Assembly (NCBI GenBank): GCA_965212525.1
Contig: CBDBVC010000009.1
Location: 1-64,000 of the forward strand
Origin: SZUA-38 sp965212525
GTDB lineage: Bacteria; Pseudomonadota; Gammaproteobacteria; Xanthomonadales; SZUA-38
Direction of reading: 5' to 3'
Length of the DNA: 64,000 nucleotides
Shown: positions 61,863-64,000 of the stretch, in pieces
Layout: each line of letters opens with the position of its first letter
Numbering within the stretch: position 1 is the first letter of the stretch
Notes under the pieces: generated by a model
Told to the model about the DNA's origin: nothing
Seen by the model: the letters and a program-made list of their open reading frames with translations, nothing else
Databases searched by the model: none
Position numbers and translations under genes: made by a program

Positions 61863-63203
61863 ATGAGTCGCTGGCTCTGTGTGTTGCTTGTGGCTGTGCT
61901 TGCACAGCTGCCGGTGTCTGCTGACAGTACGAGGCAGTTGTCGCAATCAACGGACACTGCTGGAGAAACGTCAGGACCGGATGAAGACAGCTGGGACGAG
62001 GACTGGGAGGACGACTGGGGCGGTGAGTGGGATGATGATGCAAGCGCACTGTTCAGAGGCTTCGTCGAACTGGCTCTGGGCGGACGGCTGGGCAGTAATA
62101 CGATACCTGATCGCAGAGGCACACTGCGGGAGCTCAGGCTGAGGCTGGAAGCCGAGCAGCCCATCGGTAGCCTCTCCACCAGTTTCAAGGCCGATCTCTG
62201 GCGCGATGAGATCCTGGCCGAAACGGACTACAAGATTCGGGAGACCAGTCTGTCGTTCAGTCCGCATGCAAGCACGGATGTCAAGATCGGGCGGCAGGTG
62301 CTGACCTGGGGCACGGGCGACCTGATATTTGTCAATGACCTGTTTCCAAAGGATTTTTCCTATTTTTCCGGACGCGATGACGAGTATCTGAAAGCCCCGT
62401 CCGATGCGCTGCGTCTGAGTTTCTACAGTGATCTCACCAATCTGGATCTGGTCTCGATTCCCCGATTCGCCGCCGATGAATTCTTTACCGGCGAACGGTT
62501 TTCGATATTTGATGCGAGCCAGCAAGGCATCAGTGCACCCGAGCCGCCGATCCGTGCGCGACGGCCATCCGGGAGCGAAACTGCCTTAAGACTGCACCGT
62601 CAGCTTGGCAGCACAGAAGTTGCCTTGTACGCCTTCGATGGCTACTACAAGACACCAACACGGATGCTCGACAGTGGTGAGCTCGGTTTTGCACCTCTGC
62701 GCTCCTGGGGTGCCAGCCTGCGTCGACCGCTCGGTTCAGGGATCGGCAACCTCGAGTTTGCCCGCTACGTCTCGCGACTGGACAGAAACGGAACTGATCC
62801 GGTCCTGCCCAATGACAGCTGGCGCTTGTTGCTGGGCTATGAGCGCGAGCTGGTCACCAACCTGACAGCGGCATTCCAGTACCAGCTCGATCTCATCGAT
62901 GACCACGATGCATTACTGGCCAATTCACCACAACCCGGATTCGAGCCAGAAGAGGAGCGGCATCTGCTGGCGACACGGCTGACCTGGCGCACCCGACAGG
63001 ATAACCTGATCTGGACCCTGTTCACCTTTTATTCGCCGACAGATGATGACTACCACGTCAGGGCTCAGGCCAGCTATCGCTACACTGACCGCTGGCAAGG
63101 GTGGCTGGGGTTGAATCTGTTCGGTGGTCAGAACGATCACACCCAGCTGGGACAACTGGAAGACAACAGTAATCTGTTCGTCAGGTTGAGGAGAAACTTT
63201 TGA
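61863..63203 (+). CDS. Outer-membrane barrel protein (DUF1302-like porin)
   Basis: A 446-residue secreted protein starting at ATG 61863 (signal LCVLLVAVLAQLPVSADS; an upstream frame to 61716 overlaps the LolA-like gene). A very acidic segment (SWDEDWEDDWGGEWDDD) precedes a beta-strand-rich barrel, with DVKIGRQVLTWGTGDLIFVNDLFP resembling DUF1302/porin-like proteins, and a C-terminal Phe (VRLRRNF). Likely the outer-membrane component of the MMPL/LolA-like export system. Confidence 0.82.
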   Translation: MSRWLCVLLVAVLAQLPVSADSTRQLSQSTDTAGETSGPDEDSWDEDWEDDWGGEWDDDASALFRGFVELALGGRLGSNTIPDRRGTLRELRLRLEAEQPIGSLSTSFKADLWRDEILAETDYKIRETSLSFSPHASTDVKIGRQVLTWGTGDLIFVNDLFPKDFSYFSGRDDEYLKAPSDALRLSFYSDLTNLDLVSIPRFAADEFFTGERFSIFDASQQGISAPEPPIRARRPSGSETALRLHRQLGSTEVALYAFDGYYKTPTRMLDSGELGFAPLRSWGASLRRPLGSGIGNLEFARYVSRLDRNGTDPVLPNDSWRLLLGYERELVTNLTAAFQYQLDLIDDHDALLANSPQPGFEPEEERHLLATRLTWRTRQDNLIWTLFTFYSPTDDDYHVRAQASYRYTDRWQGWLGLNLFGGQNDHTQLGQLEDNSNLFVRLRRNF

Positions 63204-63382
63204 ATGTCAGGGCTGCATGAGGCTGCAAAACTGAAGCAGGAACTATGCCTTGCCTGATCAGTAGCAAGCCAGCGTTCGTGTCTGGCATGGATACCTTCGG
63301 GATCAGTTGACAGAACGTTGACCAAATCACATTGCAAAAGCAGGCGTCGATTATTAAGCTGATCAGTCCGGAAGCACGCCAT

Positions 63383-64000
63383 ATGGACACCATGAGCAGT
63401 ACTGTTGAAGATGTCATTGACAATGAGCCGCTGCGCGAAATTGACCGCTCATGGCTGCACAGTGCCATTGTTTCGGGCATTCAGCGGGTCATTACCCAGC
63501 GCAAGGAGCTGAACCGGATCAATGTGTTTCCGGTCGCCGACAGCGATACCGGCACCAACCTGGCATTGAGCATGAAATCCATACTTGCTGCCATGAATGA
63601 TTACCAGGACGACAACCTGCCCAATCTTCTGGAACGAGTGGCCGATTCTGCACTGGATGGTGCACGCGGTAATTCCGGTGCCATCTTTGCCCAGTTCTGG
63701 GTTGGTTTTTCCGAATCCATATCCGAATCCAACACCATGGATGCCTCGGCGCTGGCCAATGCCGTGTTCGAGGGCTCGCGAAGTGCACACGGTGCCATTG
63801 CCAACCCGGTTGACGGTACCATGCTGTCGGTGATGCGTGATTGCGGCAATGCGATCCGGCACGCGGTTTCATCGGGTATTCACGGTATTGCAGAGTTGCT
63901 CAAACAAACGCTTGAAAGAACCCGTGAATCGCTGGCTTCCACTACCGAACTGCTTGATGTACTGAAACAGGCCGGTGTGGTCGATGCCGGTGCACTCGGA
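63383..64000 (+). CDS. DAK2-domain protein (DegV-DAK2-like), truncated at window end
   Basis: The frame starting ATG 63383 (ATG 63392 is an alternative) is open to the end of the window, so only 206 residues are seen. Motifs INVFPVADSDTGTNLALSM and DGARGNSGAIFAQFW are those of the DAK2 (dihydroxyacetone kinase L-type) domain, as in DegV-fused fatty-acid-binding/kinase-like proteins. Whether a DegV domain follows cannot be seen. The 179 bases upstream include a TTGACA (63307) but no clear -10 box. Confidence 0.88.
   Translation, partial: MDTMSSTVEDVIDNEPLREIDRSWLHSAIVSGIQRVITQRKELNRINVFPVADSDTGTNLALSMKSILAAMNDYQDDNLPNLLERVADSALDGARGNSGAIFAQFWVGFSESISESNTMDASALANAVFEGSRSAHGAIANPVDGTMLSVMRDCGNAIRHAVSSGIHGIAELLKQTLERTRESLASTTELLDVLKQAGVVDAGALG

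Overview
The window looks like one contiguous piece of chromosome from a free-living, probably marine or sediment, gammaproteobacterium. The closest style is that of Xanthomonadales-like or Woeseia/Wenzhouxiangella-like lineages; this is judged from gene content, not from a database search. Supporting signs are the core blocks yggX-mutY-ftsY and rsmD-coaD-yfhL-like ferredoxin-ggt, a GTP-dependent PEP carboxykinase, a very long FadE-type acyl-CoA dehydrogenase, a DUF3034/truncated-haemoglobin pair, a large TonB-dependent receptor, and secreted CRTAC1 and lamin-tail proteins. DNA is moderately GC-rich. I saw no rRNA, CRISPR array, transposase or integrase.

Layout. 0-9.1 kb: end of an unknown gene, a small secreted protein, an M2 peptidase lipoprotein, an RND pump (permease frameshifted) with its adaptor, and an MFS/beta-barrel pair. 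9.2-14.4 kb: fadE divergent from a TetR regulator with palindromes between them, then pckG. 14.5-16.6 kb: ECF sigma factor with a membrane partner, and an esterase lipoprotein. 16.7-33.2 kb: the most unusual region. It has a CRTAC1/TPR pair, a strongly codon-biased TonB receptor, then two convergent four-gene operons made entirely of 2-oxoglutarate/Fe(II) oxygenase-type proteins (stand-alone, TPR-fused and Sel1-fused, one apparently catalytically dead), ending in an outer-membrane barrel and a small membrane protein. 33.2-36.1 kb: LEA-type lipoprotein and ergothioneine genes egtB-egtD. 36.1-42.6 kb: TPR lipoprotein, DUF4331 protein with an inserted domain, and a giant four-lamin-tail surface protein (frameshifted) ending in an IPTL-CTERM-like signal. 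42.7-49.4 kb: haemoglobin/DUF3034, ECF sigma with a cupin anti-sigma, GlxA-type regulator, HD protein, BLUF photoreceptor, internally deleted GST divergent from a WYL regulator. 49.4-50.0 kb: tRNA-Phe followed by a tandem array of about 160 bp units that each repeat the tRNA 3' end. 50.0-57.7 kb: serine hydrolase and the housekeeping blocks. 57.7-63.2 kb: a long RNA-like stem-loop, then an ArsR regulator with the two cysteines of BigR/SqrR persulfide sensors, divergent from an MMPL exporter-LolA-like-porin operon. The window ends inside a DAK2-domain gene.

How the parts may work together. The TonB receptor and the oxygenase operons are the best candidate for an undescribed system: seven predicted active and one degenerate Fe(II)/2OG proteins packed into 8.3 kb, bounded by outer-membrane proteins. 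Their substrate is unknown; modification of the receptor, or processing of what it imports, are inferences. Two single-base homopolymer insertions (near 5267 and 41590) break otherwise intact genes and may be sequencing errors.
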